Source: an uncultured Adlercreutzia sp. | Lineage (GTDB): Bacteria > Actinomycetota > Coriobacteriia > Coriobacteriales > Eggerthellaceae | Assembly: GCF_958431955.1 (NCBI RefSeq) | Contig: NZ_CAUASN010000006.1 | Coordinates: 40,564-104,563, forward strand | Direction of reading: 5' to 3' | Length of the DNA: 64,000 nucleotides | Part shown: in pieces, positions 25,673-34,931 of the stretch | How positions within the stretch are numbered: position 1 is the first letter of the stretch | Layout of the letters: every line of letters begins with the position of its first letter | Program-made: the position numbers and the translations under genes | Notes under the pieces: generated by a model | Databases searched by the model: none | What the model was told of the DNA's origin: nothing | Seen by the model: only the letters and a program-made list of their open reading frames with translations

Positions 25673-27499
25673 ATGCTGAACTACTTCTGCAAGCAACCGC
25701 TTTGGGAATGCACCCGCACCCTCGCTGCCGTGGCCCAGGGCCGCGAAGCCGCCGACACCGTGATTCGCGGTGCGCGGCTCGTGAACGTGTGCACCGCCGA
25801 GGTGCTCGACGACATCGACGTGGCCATCGCCTGCGGGCGCATCGCCTACGTGGGCCCAAACGCCGAGCACTGCATCGGCGAGGGCACCCGCGTCATCGAG
25901 GCCGCCGGCCAGGTGATCGCCCCCGGCTTCCTCGACGGGCACATTCACGTGGAGTCGTCCATGATGGGCGCCGGCGAGTACGCGCGGGCCGTGCTGCCCC
26001 ACGGCACCGTGGGCATCTACTGGGACCCTCACGAGGTGTGCAATGTGCTGGGGCTTGAGGGCGTGAAGGTGATGATGGAAGACGCCGCCCGCACGCCCTT
26101 GAAGGCCATGGTCACCACGCCCTCCTGCGTGCCGGCCGTGCCCGGCTTCGAGGACACGGGCGCCTTCGTGGGGCCCGAGGAAATTGCCGAGTCCATGACC
26201 TGGGACGGCGTGGTGGGCCTCGGCGAGATGATGAACTTCCCCGGCGTGCTGGCCGGCACCGACCACGCCCACGGCGAGCTGGCCGCCACCCTCGCGGCCG
26301 ACAAGGTCATCACGGGCCATTACTCGGTGCCCGAGACCGACCGGGGGCTCAACGCCTATGTGGCCTGCGGCGTGCGCTGCTGCCACGAGTCCACCCGCGC
26401 CGAGGACGTGCTCGCCAAGATGCGCCTCGGGCAGTACGCCCAGCTGCGCTACGGCTCGGCCTGGCTCGACTTGCCGCAGCTGGCCGCCGCCATCACCGAG
26501 ACGGGCATCGACACGCGCTTCGCGAACCTCATCTCGGACGACACCCACCCCCACACCCTCGTGGCCGAGGGGCACCTCGACTACATCCTGCGCATGGCCG
26601 TGGGCCTGGGCATTCCCGTCGTCACCGCCATCCAGATGATGACCATCAACACCGCCACCTGCTTCCGCATGGAGCACGAGCTGGGCTCCATCACGCCGGG
26701 CAAGTGCGCCGATATCGTGTTTCTGGACAACCTGGAGGATCTGAACGTCACGCGCACCATGATCGACGGCGAGGTGGTGGCAGAGAACGGGCAGATCACC
26801 TTCGAACTTGCGCCCTTCGACTACCCGGCTTGGGTCACTCACTCCATGCACCCGGGCCGCGCCATCACCCCCGACACCTTCCGCGTGGAAGCGCCCGCCG
26901 GCACCCCCGACGGCGATGCCGTCACCGTGCGGGCCATCGAGCTTCTGCCCGGATCGGTGCCCGACCGCGAGGCCCACGTGGCGCTCACCGTGCGTGACGG
27001 CGCGCTGGAAAGCGATCTTGGCCAGGACGTGCTGAAGACCTTCGTGTTCGAGCGCCACCACGAGACGGGAAGTTTCGGCGTCGGGTTCACCAAGGGCTTC
27101 GGCATCAAGCGGGGCGCGATGGCCTCCACCGTGGCCCACGATGCTCACAACCTGCTCGTGGTGGGCACCAACGACGAGGACATGGCGCTCGCGGCCAACA
27201 CGCTGGCCGAGGCCGGCGGCGGCATGGTCGTGGTGGCCGATGGCGAGGTGCTCGGACTCGTGGAGCTGCCCATCGCCGGCCTTATGAACGACCTTTCCGC
27301 GCCCCAGATGAGCGAGAAGGTGCACCACCTGGAGCAGATGTGGGCCGAGATCGGCTGCACCATGCCCTCCCCCTTCATGACCATGGCCCTCATCCCGCTC
27401 GCCTGCCTGCCCGAGCTGCGCCTTACCAACCGGGGGCTCGTGGACTGCACCACCTTCTCGTTCGTCGACCTATTCGTGGACGAGAACGCCGCACAGTAG
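25673..27499 (+). CDS. ade: Adenine deaminase
   Basis: A 608-residue cytoplasmic enzyme that converts adenine to hypoxanthine and ammonia, part of purine salvage. It has the amidohydrolase metal motif GFLDGHIHVESSMM, the mid-domain FANLISDDTHPHTL, NTATCFRMEHELGSITPGKCADIV and the C-terminal adenine-deaminase domain (KGFGIKRGAMASTVAHDAHN), and its length is usual for bacterial Ade. The start follows GAAGGAGGCGCC. It is followed by a strong hairpin and then a glutamine amidotransferase-like gene, possibly both in nitrogen or purine scavenging. Confidence 0.95.
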   Translation: MLNYFCKQPLWECTRTLAAVAQGREAADTVIRGARLVNVCTAEVLDDIDVAIACGRIAYVGPNAEHCIGEGTRVIEAAGQVIAPGFLDGHIHVESSMMGAGEYARAVLPHGTVGIYWDPHEVCNVLGLEGVKVMMEDAARTPLKAMVTTPSCVPAVPGFEDTGAFVGPEEIAESMTWDGVVGLGEMMNFPGVLAGTDHAHGELAATLAADKVITGHYSVPETDRGLNAYVACGVRCCHESTRAEDVLAKMRLGQYAQLRYGSAWLDLPQLAAAITETGIDTRFANLISDDTHPHTLVAEGHLDYILRMAVGLGIPVVTAIQMMTINTATCFRMEHELGSITPGKCADIVFLDNLEDLNVTRTMIDGEVVAENGQITFELAPFDYPAWVTHSMHPGRAITPDTFRVEAPAGTPDGDAVTVRAIELLPGSVPDREAHVALTVRDGALESDLGQDVLKTFVFERHHETGSFGVGFTKGFGIKRGAMASTVAHDAHNLLVVGTNDEDMALAANTLAEAGGGMVVVADGEVLGLVELPIAGLMNDLSAPQMSEKVHHLEQMWAEIGCTMPSPFMTMALIPLACLPELRLTNRGLVDCTTFSFVDLFVDENAAQ

Positions 27500-27561
27500 C
27501 GAGGAACGCACCCCGAGACGCGCCCGTCCCGCTGCAACTCGGAACGCGCGCCGCCCATCTC

Positions 27562-27596
27562 GCCCGGGGCCATCGGAACATCCTATGGCCCCGGGC
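27562..27596 (+). terminator. Hairpin after the adenine deaminase gene
   Basis: A perfect 12-bp stem (GCCCGGGGCCAT / ATGGCCCCGGGC) with an 11-nt loop, placed 60 nt after the stop codon. There is no clear T-tract, so it may be a weak or factor-assisted terminator. Confidence 0.6.
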
Positions 27597-27699
27597 GCCC
27601 TTCCACGCTCCGCCCGCGCTGCTTGGCCGATGCAAGATAAGCGCCCCTCGCGCGCGGTGGTATGTTCGTGCGTGAGAAAACAACCAGGGAGGAACCTCA

Positions 27700-28641
27700 G
27701 TGATCATCGGCATTACCACCACGCTCAACGAGGCCGACGGCTTCCAGCGCGTGAACGTGGAGTACATCAACCGCGTGGCGGCCACGGGTGCCGCGCCTCT
27801 GCTGCTCACACCCGTGCGCGGGGGCGCCGAGGCCAACCGGGCCCTCGCCCGCCAGGTCATCGGCACCGTGGACGCGCTTGTCATCACCGGCGGCGGCGAC
27901 ATCCACCCGCGCTACTACGTGCCCGACCCCGCCACCAACCGCGACGCTTTGGACATGGACGACGTGGCCGCCCTCGGCTGCGGGTCGTCATCCCACTGCC
28001 GCTCCACCGGCGCGCGGGTGCCCTTCTGCGGCCACAACGCGTCGGACGAGGCCTTCGCCCGAGCCATGGGCGGACAACCCGGCCCCGACGAGGTGACCAC
28101 CCTGGACGGCCGCGCCGTGCTCACCGACCCGGAGCGCCCGGCAGTGCCCTGCCTGTCGGATCTGCTGGCCGTGAGCGAGGACCGCGACGGCTTCGAGCTG
28201 GAGCTGGCGCGCCTCGCCCACGAGCGGCGCATTCCGTGTCTGGGCATCTGCCGCGGCATGCAGGTGATGAACGTGGCCTTGGGCGGCAGCCTGTACCGCG
28301 ACCTGTACAACTGCGGCGTCACCGAGGTGGGCCACCGCCAGGAGCCGCCCTACGACCGCACCACCGATACCGTCACCATTGCCCAGGGTAGCCTGCTGGC
28401 CACCGTGCTCGGCGCCGCGGGCGCCTTCGACGTGAACTCCATGCACCACCAGGGCATCGACCACGTGGCCGAGGATCTTCTCGTGTCCGCGCGCTCGGGC
28501 GACCGGGTGGTGGAAGCGGTGGAAGACCCGCATGCGCCCTTCTACCTGGGCGTGCAGTGGCACCCCGAGTACCTGGACCGGTGCCGCGGGCTCTTCAACG
28601 CCCTGGCCGCCGCCGGCGAACGCCATGCGGCCGCGCGTTAA
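27700..28641 (+). CDS. Gamma-glutamyl-GABA hydrolase-like class I glutamine amidotransferase
   Basis: A 313-residue protein of the PuuD group, which removes glutamate from gamma-glutamyl-GABA in putrescine breakdown. The catalytic elbow is CLGICRGMQVMN, the GGGDIHPRYY loop is typical, and GVQWHPEYL supplies the His-Glu part of the triad. It is about 60 residues longer than PuuD because of an insert (about residues 85-150) rich in Cys and His near GCGSSSHCRSTGARVPFCGH. GTG is the start, after GGGAGGAACCTCA. The insert is the oddity; substrate is inferred only from family. Confidence 0.85.
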   Translation: MIIGITTTLNEADGFQRVNVEYINRVAATGAAPLLLTPVRGGAEANRALARQVIGTVDALVITGGGDIHPRYYVPDPATNRDALDMDDVAALGCGSSSHCRSTGARVPFCGHNASDEAFARAMGGQPGPDEVTTLDGRAVLTDPERPAVPCLSDLLAVSEDRDGFELELARLAHERRIPCLGICRGMQVMNVALGGSLYRDLYNCGVTEVGHRQEPPYDRTTDTVTIAQGSLLATVLGAAGAFDVNSMHHQGIDHVAEDLLVSARSGDRVVEAVEDPHAPFYLGVQWHPEYLDRCRGLFNALAAAGERHAAAR

Positions 28642-28748
28642 GGCGAGGCGACTGCGACCATAGCGAAAGCGCCACTTGCCCCTCCCCGACAAAGCCCAAA
28701 AGCCCGCGATCATGGGCGCTGCGCCCGAGCACGGCGCCGCCCATACAG

Positions 28749-28779
28749 CGGAAAAGCCCGCACGAGGCGGGCTTTTCCG
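28749..28779. terminator. Bidirectional terminator
   Basis: A perfect 13-bp stem (CGGAAAAGCCCGC / GCGGGCTTTTCCG) with a 5-nt loop. A and T runs inside the arms give a T-rich 3' side in both directions. It separates the amidotransferase gene from the convergent flavin reductase gene. Confidence 0.8.
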
Positions 28780-28817
28780 AGGGAGGGAAAGATAACGGAG
28801 TGCAGAAAGCAGGACTG

Positions 28818-30557
28818 CTAGGCCTGAATGTCACCGGCCAGGAAGCGCACCGCATGACGGCCGAACGTCACCTGGCGACCGAGGCAGTTGCCCACGAGGT
28901 ACACCGGGTAGTTGCCCGAGTAATAGCTGCCCGAGCAGGTGCCCACGGCGCACAAGCCCTCGATGGGGTTCGCATCGGCGTCCAGCACCTGGGTGTCCTT
29001 GTTGATGCGCAGGCCGTCCAAGGTGGTCAGCAGGGCGCCGCCGAACCATGCGCCGTAGAAGGGGGCGGTGCGAATGGCGGACAGGCGATAGGCCTCCTTG
29101 CCCATATCCACGTCCTCGCCGGCGTCATAGAGCTCGTTGTAGCGCTCCACCGTGGCTAGGAACTGCTCTTTCGCATCGCCTTCAAAGCCCAGCTTGTCAG
29201 CGAGCTCATCGAGGGTATCGGCCTTCATCATGAGACCGGTGTCGATGTACTTCTCGGTATAGGCCTCGTCGACGGTCTTGCCCTTCAGCGTGCGCTTCCA
29301 CGTACCGGCCGAGCAGCCCTGGCTCTTGAAGCGCTGCACGTCCTCAGGAGCGTTCGCGTCCATGATGAGCGCCCACACGCCGCCGGGATGGTTGCTGGCC
29401 GCATGGCAGATAGCGTCGTAGTTGCAGCTCTCGTTGGCGATGCGAACGCCGTTGCGGCTCACCTTCAAAAACGGCTGGCTGCCCAAGTTGAACTGGCCGC
29501 CGGTGGCGAACACCGCCTCGGCATCGTCGCTCGTATAGCCAGCGTCCACCCCCGGCTCCACGATACCGCGATCGAAGATCATGGCCGCCGGGGTCTTGTC
29601 CATGTCGGCGCCGGCCCACAGCGCGGCCTTGATGCCCATGCCGGTGTTGTTCTGGTTATAGTTCGTGCTCGTCACGCAGGCGGGAACGATGGGGTTCAGC
29701 GCGCGCACCATGTCGGCGTTGGCCGGGTACCCGCCCGTAGCGAGAACCACGCCCTTGCTCGCGTTCACGCGCACGTAACCATCGGGAGTGTTGAAGATGG
29801 CGCCCTCCACGCGGCCGCCGTCCTGGCGGATGAGCTTGGCGAGATCGTAGTTGTAGTCCACCTCGTGGCCCATGCCGCCGAGAATCTCGGTCATAGCCTC
29901 CACATGGACGATGCGCTCGCCCTCGCCGTCAAGGAAGGTATGGCACTCGGGGGGCATGTAGTAGATGGTGCCGCCCGCATCGCCCTCACCGCCGTTTTCC
30001 ACATCGACGGTCACCTGGCAGCCGCCGAGCTTGTCCTCGTAGAACGCCTGGAGCCATTCCACCGTAGGACCGCTCTCCTCCACCCACGTCTTAGCCACAG
30101 AGGCGTCGTTCTTAAAGGAGGCATAGCGGTTGAGCTCGTTCAGGATACGGCCCTTGTCGATGGTCTGTCCCGTGAGCTCGGAGGTGAAACGGGAATTCAC
30201 GGCGCCCACGTCGAAATGCGATGCCGCCGGCTCGGCGCCCTTCTCGGCCACAATGAAGTCGACGCCCAGATCGGCCGCCGTGGCCGCCGCCATGATGCCG
30301 GACATGCCGGCGCCCACAATAAGCACCTCGCAGTCGCGCGTGGCGGTAATCTGGTCGTCGGAAATCTCGAGGGCGGATCCCAGCCAATCGTTGACCGAAG
30401 CGGTCTCAGAAGCACCGTCTGGTCCCTTGGTCTCGGCCATGGCATCGCCCTGCGTCTTGGGAGCGCAGCCGGCCAAGCCCAGCGCGGCAAAGGCCCCTGC
30501 GGCGGTAGCCCCGGTCAGAAACCCGCGACGCGAGATACCCGATGTGTTGTTCGTCAT
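28818..30557 (-). CDS. Tat-exported FAD-binding reductase, flavocytochrome c family (2)
   Basis: A 579-residue exported flavoprotein: twin-arginine signal ISRRGFLTG, lipobox LAGC (28-31), FAD motif GAGMSG at 82-87. The C-terminal signature is GTCSGSYYSGNYPVYLVGN followed by GRQVTFGRHAV, shared with the other regulator-linked reductases and different from fumarate reductase. Its sequence is closest in this window to the 42.8-kb copy (for example the ILNELNRYASFK region). It is divergent from a membrane LuxR gene that likely controls it. The start after AAGGAGGGCAACT is preferred over a longer in-frame extension. Confidence 0.9.
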   Translation of the reverse strand: MTNNTSGISRRGFLTGATAAGAFAALGLAGCAPKTQGDAMAETKGPDGASETASVNDWLGSALEISDDQITATRDCEVLIVGAGMSGIMAAATAADLGVDFIVAEKGAEPAASHFDVGAVNSRFTSELTGQTIDKGRILNELNRYASFKNDASVAKTWVEESGPTVEWLQAFYEDKLGGCQVTVDVENGGEGDAGGTIYYMPPECHTFLDGEGERIVHVEAMTEILGGMGHEVDYNYDLAKLIRQDGGRVEGAIFNTPDGYVRVNASKGVVLATGGYPANADMVRALNPIVPACVTSTNYNQNNTGMGIKAALWAGADMDKTPAAMIFDRGIVEPGVDAGYTSDDAEAVFATGGQFNLGSQPFLKVSRNGVRIANESCNYDAICHAASNHPGGVWALIMDANAPEDVQRFKSQGCSAGTWKRTLKGKTVDEAYTEKYIDTGLMMKADTLDELADKLGFEGDAKEQFLATVERYNELYDAGEDVDMGKEAYRLSAIRTAPFYGAWFGGALLTTLDGLRINKDTQVLDADANPIEGLCAVGTCSGSYYSGNYPVYLVGNCLGRQVTFGRHAVRFLAGDIQA

Positions 30558-30830
30558 AGTTGCCCTCCTTGCAACCTGCGGCGCCCAGAGCGCCAACTTC
30601 CGGCATCTTTCAGAATGCCTGCGACCGTCTTTGCCGGCCGCCCCGGTCCGCGATGCCCTCGGCCCGGCTAGCAATAGGCAGTCTGCCAGCGGCGAGGCGC
30701 CCCGTCGCCCCCCGCCATGGGGCATTCTGGCCGGAAAAGCCCTACCCCACCGTGGGGCATTCTGGGCTTTCCCAGGCCTTTCTCCCTCAGAACGGCGATA
30801 GAATGACTTATTGAAAGAGAGGACATTCCC
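30558..30830. promoter_or_regulatory. Divergent reductase-luxR control region with direct repeats
   Basis: Two 20-bp direct repeats with the pattern CCCRCCRTGGGGCATTCTGG lie at 30711-30730 and 30746-30765 (18 of 20 identical, 35 bp apart), and the inverse CAGAATGCC occurs at 30611. The near-perfect repeats upstream of the LuxR gene are good candidates for its own binding sites. Confidence 0.55.
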
Positions 30831-32306
30831 ATGGCCAACCCTGCTGCACCCGCCCCCGCCACCCCTCGCTCCGACGCGCCCGCGCGCTGGCCGGCGCTAC
30901 GCTGCCTGGGCGCCCTGATTCTCCTTCAGGCGTCGGGATCTATCATCAATGCGACCATATACGCGAGCATGGCCGACTTCTTCGCCATCGGCCGCGAGAT
31001 CGCCACCTTCGCCAACGCCGGCGCCTTCGTCCTGCTGGCCTTCGTCGCCTTGCGGCGACCCTCCCTCCTTAACGCCCGCGCGCTCACGGCAAGTGCCTCC
31101 ATCGCCATCACCGCAGGCGTCATGTGCCTGGGAGCCGGCATCGTCGCGAACAACAGCCTGCTCACTCTCGCAGGGCTCTTGTGCCGAGCGATGGCCTCGG
31201 TGTGGCTCACCGCCCTGTTCACCATCGCCCTGAGCACCCTCCCGACAAGCCGCAGCGTCCTGCTGGTCGCCGGCGGGGGCACTGTCCTCTCCAGTGCCAT
31301 CTTCGCCCTCATCCCCATCGGCTGGCCCACCGAGGCCGCCTGCGCGGCCCTGGCGCTGTGCATACTCGTCTCCCTCGCCCTTGTCTGGGGACTCGCAGAG
31401 CCGCCCCTCGCGAGCATCCGGCAAAGCGGGGCGACGGCCCTGCGGGATTTTAAGGGCTTCGCCTCCTTTGTGCCGCTCTTGCTCTGCGTGTTCCTCATCG
31501 CCACGGCCTCAGGCTACGCCATCGCCTTCAACCAGCAGGACAATGCCCCTTTGGTCACCCTTGCCAGCGACGTCATCGTAGCGGTTGCCTTCGTCATGGT
31601 GGTTATCGACAAGTCTCAGAAGAGCGAGGACCGGCTCTTCTCCCTCTCGGTTCTCCTTGTGGTGGCCGGATACCTCGTGGCGCCCTATGAGATCGCCTCT
31701 GCTGAAGGAACCGCGAACTCCCTTCTAAGGGCCGGACGGGACTGCTTCTACCTGCTGCTCTGGATTCTGCTCGCCTTCACCGGCCGACGCAACCTGTTCA
31801 TGCTGCTTCCCATGGTGGGCTTTGTGCGCGCCGCAAGCAGCCTCGGCACCGACGCCGGCGCCGTAGCCGGTCACGCGACGAACCAGCTCGCCGCCGGCAA
31901 CCCGCACCTAGCAGGCGTATTCGCCAGCATCATGGCCTTCTGCTTCGTGGCCTTTCTCTGGCTCGGGTTCCGCCACTTCAGCTTCACGGACGCGGTGAGC
32001 GAGGTCAGACTCATCACTCCGCCGGAGATCGAGCAGATCGGAAGCCACATCGATGCCGCCTGCCGCTTCCTCGGCAAGCAGCATGGGCTCACCCCGCGCG
32101 AAACGGAGATTCTCATCCTGCTGGCCCGAGGGCGCGACGGCAAGTTCATCGCCGAGAAGTACGTCCTCTCGTATCAAACGGTCAAGACCCACATCAAGCA
32201 TTTGTATGCAAAACTCGGCGTCCATTCCCGCCAAGAGCTCATCAACCTCACCGACCAGACTATCGCCTCGGCGGCTTTTCGCCATCGGACCGAGCGAAAT
32301 TCCTAG
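30831..32306 (+). CDS. Membrane-embedded LuxR family regulator (2)
   Basis: A 491-residue regulator with about twelve predicted membrane segments (residues 20-395) and a C-terminal LuxR helix-turn-helix: LTPRETEILILLARGRDGKF, then SYQTVKTHIKHLYAKLGVHS. The membrane half likely senses a small molecule from outside or in the membrane. It is divergent from a Tat flavoprotein reductase, the arrangement repeated three more times in this window, so that reductase is the expected target. The GAAAGAGAGGACATTCCC leader before ATG supplies the ribosome site. Confidence 0.92.
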   Translation: MANPAAPAPATPRSDAPARWPALRCLGALILLQASGSIINATIYASMADFFAIGREIATFANAGAFVLLAFVALRRPSLLNARALTASASIAITAGVMCLGAGIVANNSLLTLAGLLCRAMASVWLTALFTIALSTLPTSRSVLLVAGGGTVLSSAIFALIPIGWPTEAACAALALCILVSLALVWGLAEPPLASIRQSGATALRDFKGFASFVPLLLCVFLIATASGYAIAFNQQDNAPLVTLASDVIVAVAFVMVVIDKSQKSEDRLFSLSVLLVVAGYLVAPYEIASAEGTANSLLRAGRDCFYLLLWILLAFTGRRNLFMLLPMVGFVRAASSLGTDAGAVAGHATNQLAAGNPHLAGVFASIMAFCFVAFLWLGFRHFSFTDAVSEVRLITPPEIEQIGSHIDAACRFLGKQHGLTPRETEILILLARGRDGKFIAEKYVLSYQTVKTHIKHLYAKLGVHSRQELINLTDQTIASAAFRHRTERNS

Positions 32307-32466
32307 CCTGCCGTTTCTCGACATCCCGTAGCGCGCTCGCGTGGCGCCACCGCCACTGCAGGCCGTGCCCGGCCCACACTGGGCCGAGCGCCCCACGCGG
32401 CCGAGGCGGACCGACCGGCATCAACCAGGCGCCCGCTGTCGCTATACTGGAGCACTCGGGCAAATA

Positions 32467-32619
32467 TTGGACAAAAAGGCGTCGAGTGAGCTCGGTCGCC
32501 CGCACTCAGGCGCTGTTTTCGTCACAAATCCTTGTCAAAACCGATCGAACCCCCTCTTTTGCAGCCCACTGCGTCCATAATTGGGCGGCAAGAAGCTCAC
32601 TCGACGCCTTTTTGTCCAA
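32467..32619. repeat. 153-bp element with perfect 26-bp inverted ends
   Basis: The left end (32467-32492) and right end (32594-32619) are exact reverse complements over 26 nt; each outer end begins TTGGACAAAAAGG. The 101-nt interior has no ORF of note. No target-site duplication is clear. The size and termini resemble a non-autonomous MITE-like element, but a structured RNA or a terminator-like cassette is also possible. It ends about 30 nt before the sfsA start codon. Confidence 0.75.
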
Positions 32620-32648
32620 AATTTCGTTTTCAACTCGCAAGGATACCC

Positions 32649-33410
32649 ATGACCGCCCCGCACGACGCCCCCGTCCCGCTCCCCTTCCCCGAGCCCCTGC
32701 GGGAGGGAATCATCCTGGCGCGGCCGAACCGCTTCATTATGGATGTGGCCTTCGGCGACGGGGACTGCGCGCGCTGCCATTGCCCGGCAGTCTCGCGCAT
32801 CGGCGGGCTGGATCTGACGGGACGCCCCTGCCTCGTGTCCGACTCCCGCAACCCCAAGCGCAAGATGCCGCTCACGGTGGAGGCCTTCTCGCTCCAGCAG
32901 CCCGACGCGGCCGAGAAGCAGTGGATCGGCATCAACCAGAACGCCTCGAACCGCTACGTGGAGCACTTCCTGCGCGAAGGCGCGCTCAAGACCATCACGG
33001 GGCCGGTGGCCGAGGTGCGCCGCGAGGTGCCCCTCGGCTCCTCGCGCCTCGACTTCCTCGTGAACGACAGCCTGTATTTGGAAGTGAAGACGCCCCTCGT
33101 GCAGATTCAGACCGCCGTGCCGCCCTACGTTCCGCGCCTGCCCGAAGTCCCCTTCAACTCCACCGAGCGCGCCCTGCGCCACCTGCGCGAGCTGGCCGCG
33201 TCCCTTGAGCGCAACGAGCGGGCCGTGGTGCTGTACTGCCTCTACTACGAGAACGACGGCTTCCGCTTCTACCACGGCACCACCTACGACGAGGTGCTCG
33301 CGTGCGTGGACGAGGTGCGCGAGGCCGGCGTGGAGCTGTGGCAGGCCGACTTCCGCATCGATGCCGAGGAAGTCGCCCTCGAACGCGCCTTCCCCCTCAC
33401 GCAGTGGTAG
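32649..33410 (+). CDS. sfsA: SfsA family DNA/RNA nuclease-like protein
   Basis: A 253-residue cytoplasmic protein of the SfsA family, originally named for sugar fermentation stimulation and now regarded as a nucleic-acid-binding nuclease fold. Matching features are FIMDVAFGDG near the N-terminus, GRPCLVSDSRNPKRKMP, the central SRLDFLVNDSLYLEVKTP (PD-(D/E)xK-like Asp, Glu and Lys) and FPEVPFNSTERALRHLRELA-type wording near residue 160. Translation is placed at the ATG after CAAGGATACCC; an upstream in-frame extension would run through the inverted-repeat element and is rejected. Confidence 0.85.
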   Translation: MTAPHDAPVPLPFPEPLREGIILARPNRFIMDVAFGDGDCARCHCPAVSRIGGLDLTGRPCLVSDSRNPKRKMPLTVEAFSLQQPDAAEKQWIGINQNASNRYVEHFLREGALKTITGPVAEVRREVPLGSSRLDFLVNDSLYLEVKTPLVQIQTAVPPYVPRLPEVPFNSTERALRHLRELAASLERNERAVVLYCLYYENDGFRFYHGTTYDEVLACVDEVREAGVELWQADFRIDAEEVALERAFPLTQW

Positions 33411-33428
33411 GCGGCAAGCTGCTCTTTC

Positions 33429-34808
33429 CTATTCCTCCACCGGCACGCCCTCGAAGGCCGTATGATCGGGCTCGTAGCCGCGATCGTCGGGCACCAGGAA
33501 GATGAACACGAGCGAGCTTGCCAGCAGGAAGAACGGGTAGAACAGAAACGGCATGATCTGGAAGGCCGATACGGAAAAACCGAGCTCCGCGCAGGCCGAG
33601 ATGGCCACGAGCATCTGGGCGCCGTAGGGGATGACGCCCTGGAACACGCAGGAGAACGTGTCCAGGATGGAGGCGGTCTTGCGGCGCGAGATGTCGTAGG
33701 TCTCGGCCATCTCGTGCGCGATGGGGTTCGCCATCACGATGGCCACGGTGTTGTTGGCCGTGGCGATGTCCATGGCGCCCACGAGCAGCCCCATGCCCAG
33801 CTGGCCGCCCTTGCGCCCCTTGAACACGCGCTTGATGCCGTTGAGCAGGGCCACAAACCCGCCGTTCTCGCGGATGAGCGCGCAGATGGCGCTCACAAGC
33901 ACGGCCACCATGGTGGTCTCGAACATGCCGGCAGCGCCGGTGCCCATGTTCCCCAACAGGTCGGTAGCCGCCACCGCGCCCTCGGCCACCACGATGATGG
34001 AGCCAGACAGAATGCCCAAAAGCAGCACGATGAACACGTTGATGCCGCAGATGCCGCCGATAAGCACGATGAGATACGGAATGAGCTCGACGAGGTTGTA
34101 GTCGTTGTGCACCGTGCCCGAGATGTCGGAGCCGAGCGACAGCATGAGGATGACCACGAGCGTCACGATGGCAGCGGGCAAGGCGATGCGGAAGTTCTCG
34201 CGGAACTTGTCCTTCATCTGGCAGCCCTGGCCCTGGCAGGCGGCGATGGTGGTGTCGGAGATGAACGACAGGTTGTCGCCGAACATGGCACCGCCCATGA
34301 CCGAGGCCACACACAGCGGCATGGAGAAGCCCGAGGCCGCCGACACCGCCACGGCGATGGGCGTGATGAGCGTGATGGTGCCCACCGACGTGCCCATGGA
34401 GATGGACACGAAGCAGCTGACCACGAACAGCACCGCCACCGAGAACTCCGCGGGGATGATCGACAGCATGAGATAGGCCACCGACTCGGCCGAGTCGCGC
34501 CCCACGGTGCCCACGAACACGCCGGCGGTCATGAAGATGAGGATCATGGTGACGATGGTCTTGTCGCCGATGCCGCGGCCCATGATGACGAGCTTATCGT
34601 CGAAGGGCAGCTTCCGGTTCTGGAAGCACGCCACGAGCAGCGCCACCAAGAAGATCACCACGATGGGAATGTTGTAGAAGCCCATGGAGATGCCCATGCC
34701 GTACTCGAACAGGACACCGAGCCCCAGGTACAGCACGAGGAACACGCCGATTGGCAGCAGCGCCGCCACATTTCCCTTTTTCACGTCGAACTCCGCTTTC
34801 TTCGCCAT
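33429..34808 (-). CDS. NhaC family Na+/H+ antiporter-like transporter
   Basis: A 459-residue integral membrane protein with about eleven or twelve hydrophobic helices. MGGAMFGDNLSFISDTTIAA is the conserved NhaC-type ion-binding stretch, and ATANNTVAIVMANPIA marks the second half of the repeat. NhaC relatives exchange sodium for protons or carry out malate/lactate-type antiport; the precise substrate is not predictable. A GTG three codons upstream is an alternative start; neither has a strong ribosome site. It is convergent with sfsA (18-nt gap). Confidence 0.88.
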   Translation of the reverse strand: MAKKAEFDVKKGNVAALLPIGVFLVLYLGLGVLFEYGMGISMGFYNIPIVVIFLVALLVACFQNRKLPFDDKLVIMGRGIGDKTIVTMILIFMTAGVFVGTVGRDSAESVAYLMLSIIPAEFSVAVLFVVSCFVSISMGTSVGTITLITPIAVAVSAASGFSMPLCVASVMGGAMFGDNLSFISDTTIAACQGQGCQMKDKFRENFRIALPAAIVTLVVILMLSLGSDISGTVHNDYNLVELIPYLIVLIGGICGINVFIVLLLGILSGSIIVVAEGAVAATDLLGNMGTGAAGMFETTMVAVLVSAICALIRENGGFVALLNGIKRVFKGRKGGQLGMGLLVGAMDIATANNTVAIVMANPIAHEMAETYDISRRKTASILDTFSCVFQGVIPYGAQMLVAISACAELGFSVSAFQIMPFLFYPFFLLASSLVFIFLVPDDRGYEPDHTAFEGVPVEE

Positions 34809-34931
34809 TGAAACCACGGAGGCCTATACTACACCACAACAACCGCTGCCGATGCGTCATCTTCCCCGCGCGGAGCTTCCCTATAATAGAAGGGATGCAA
34901 TCGGACACGCCCCCTCCAGAACGGATCCCCC

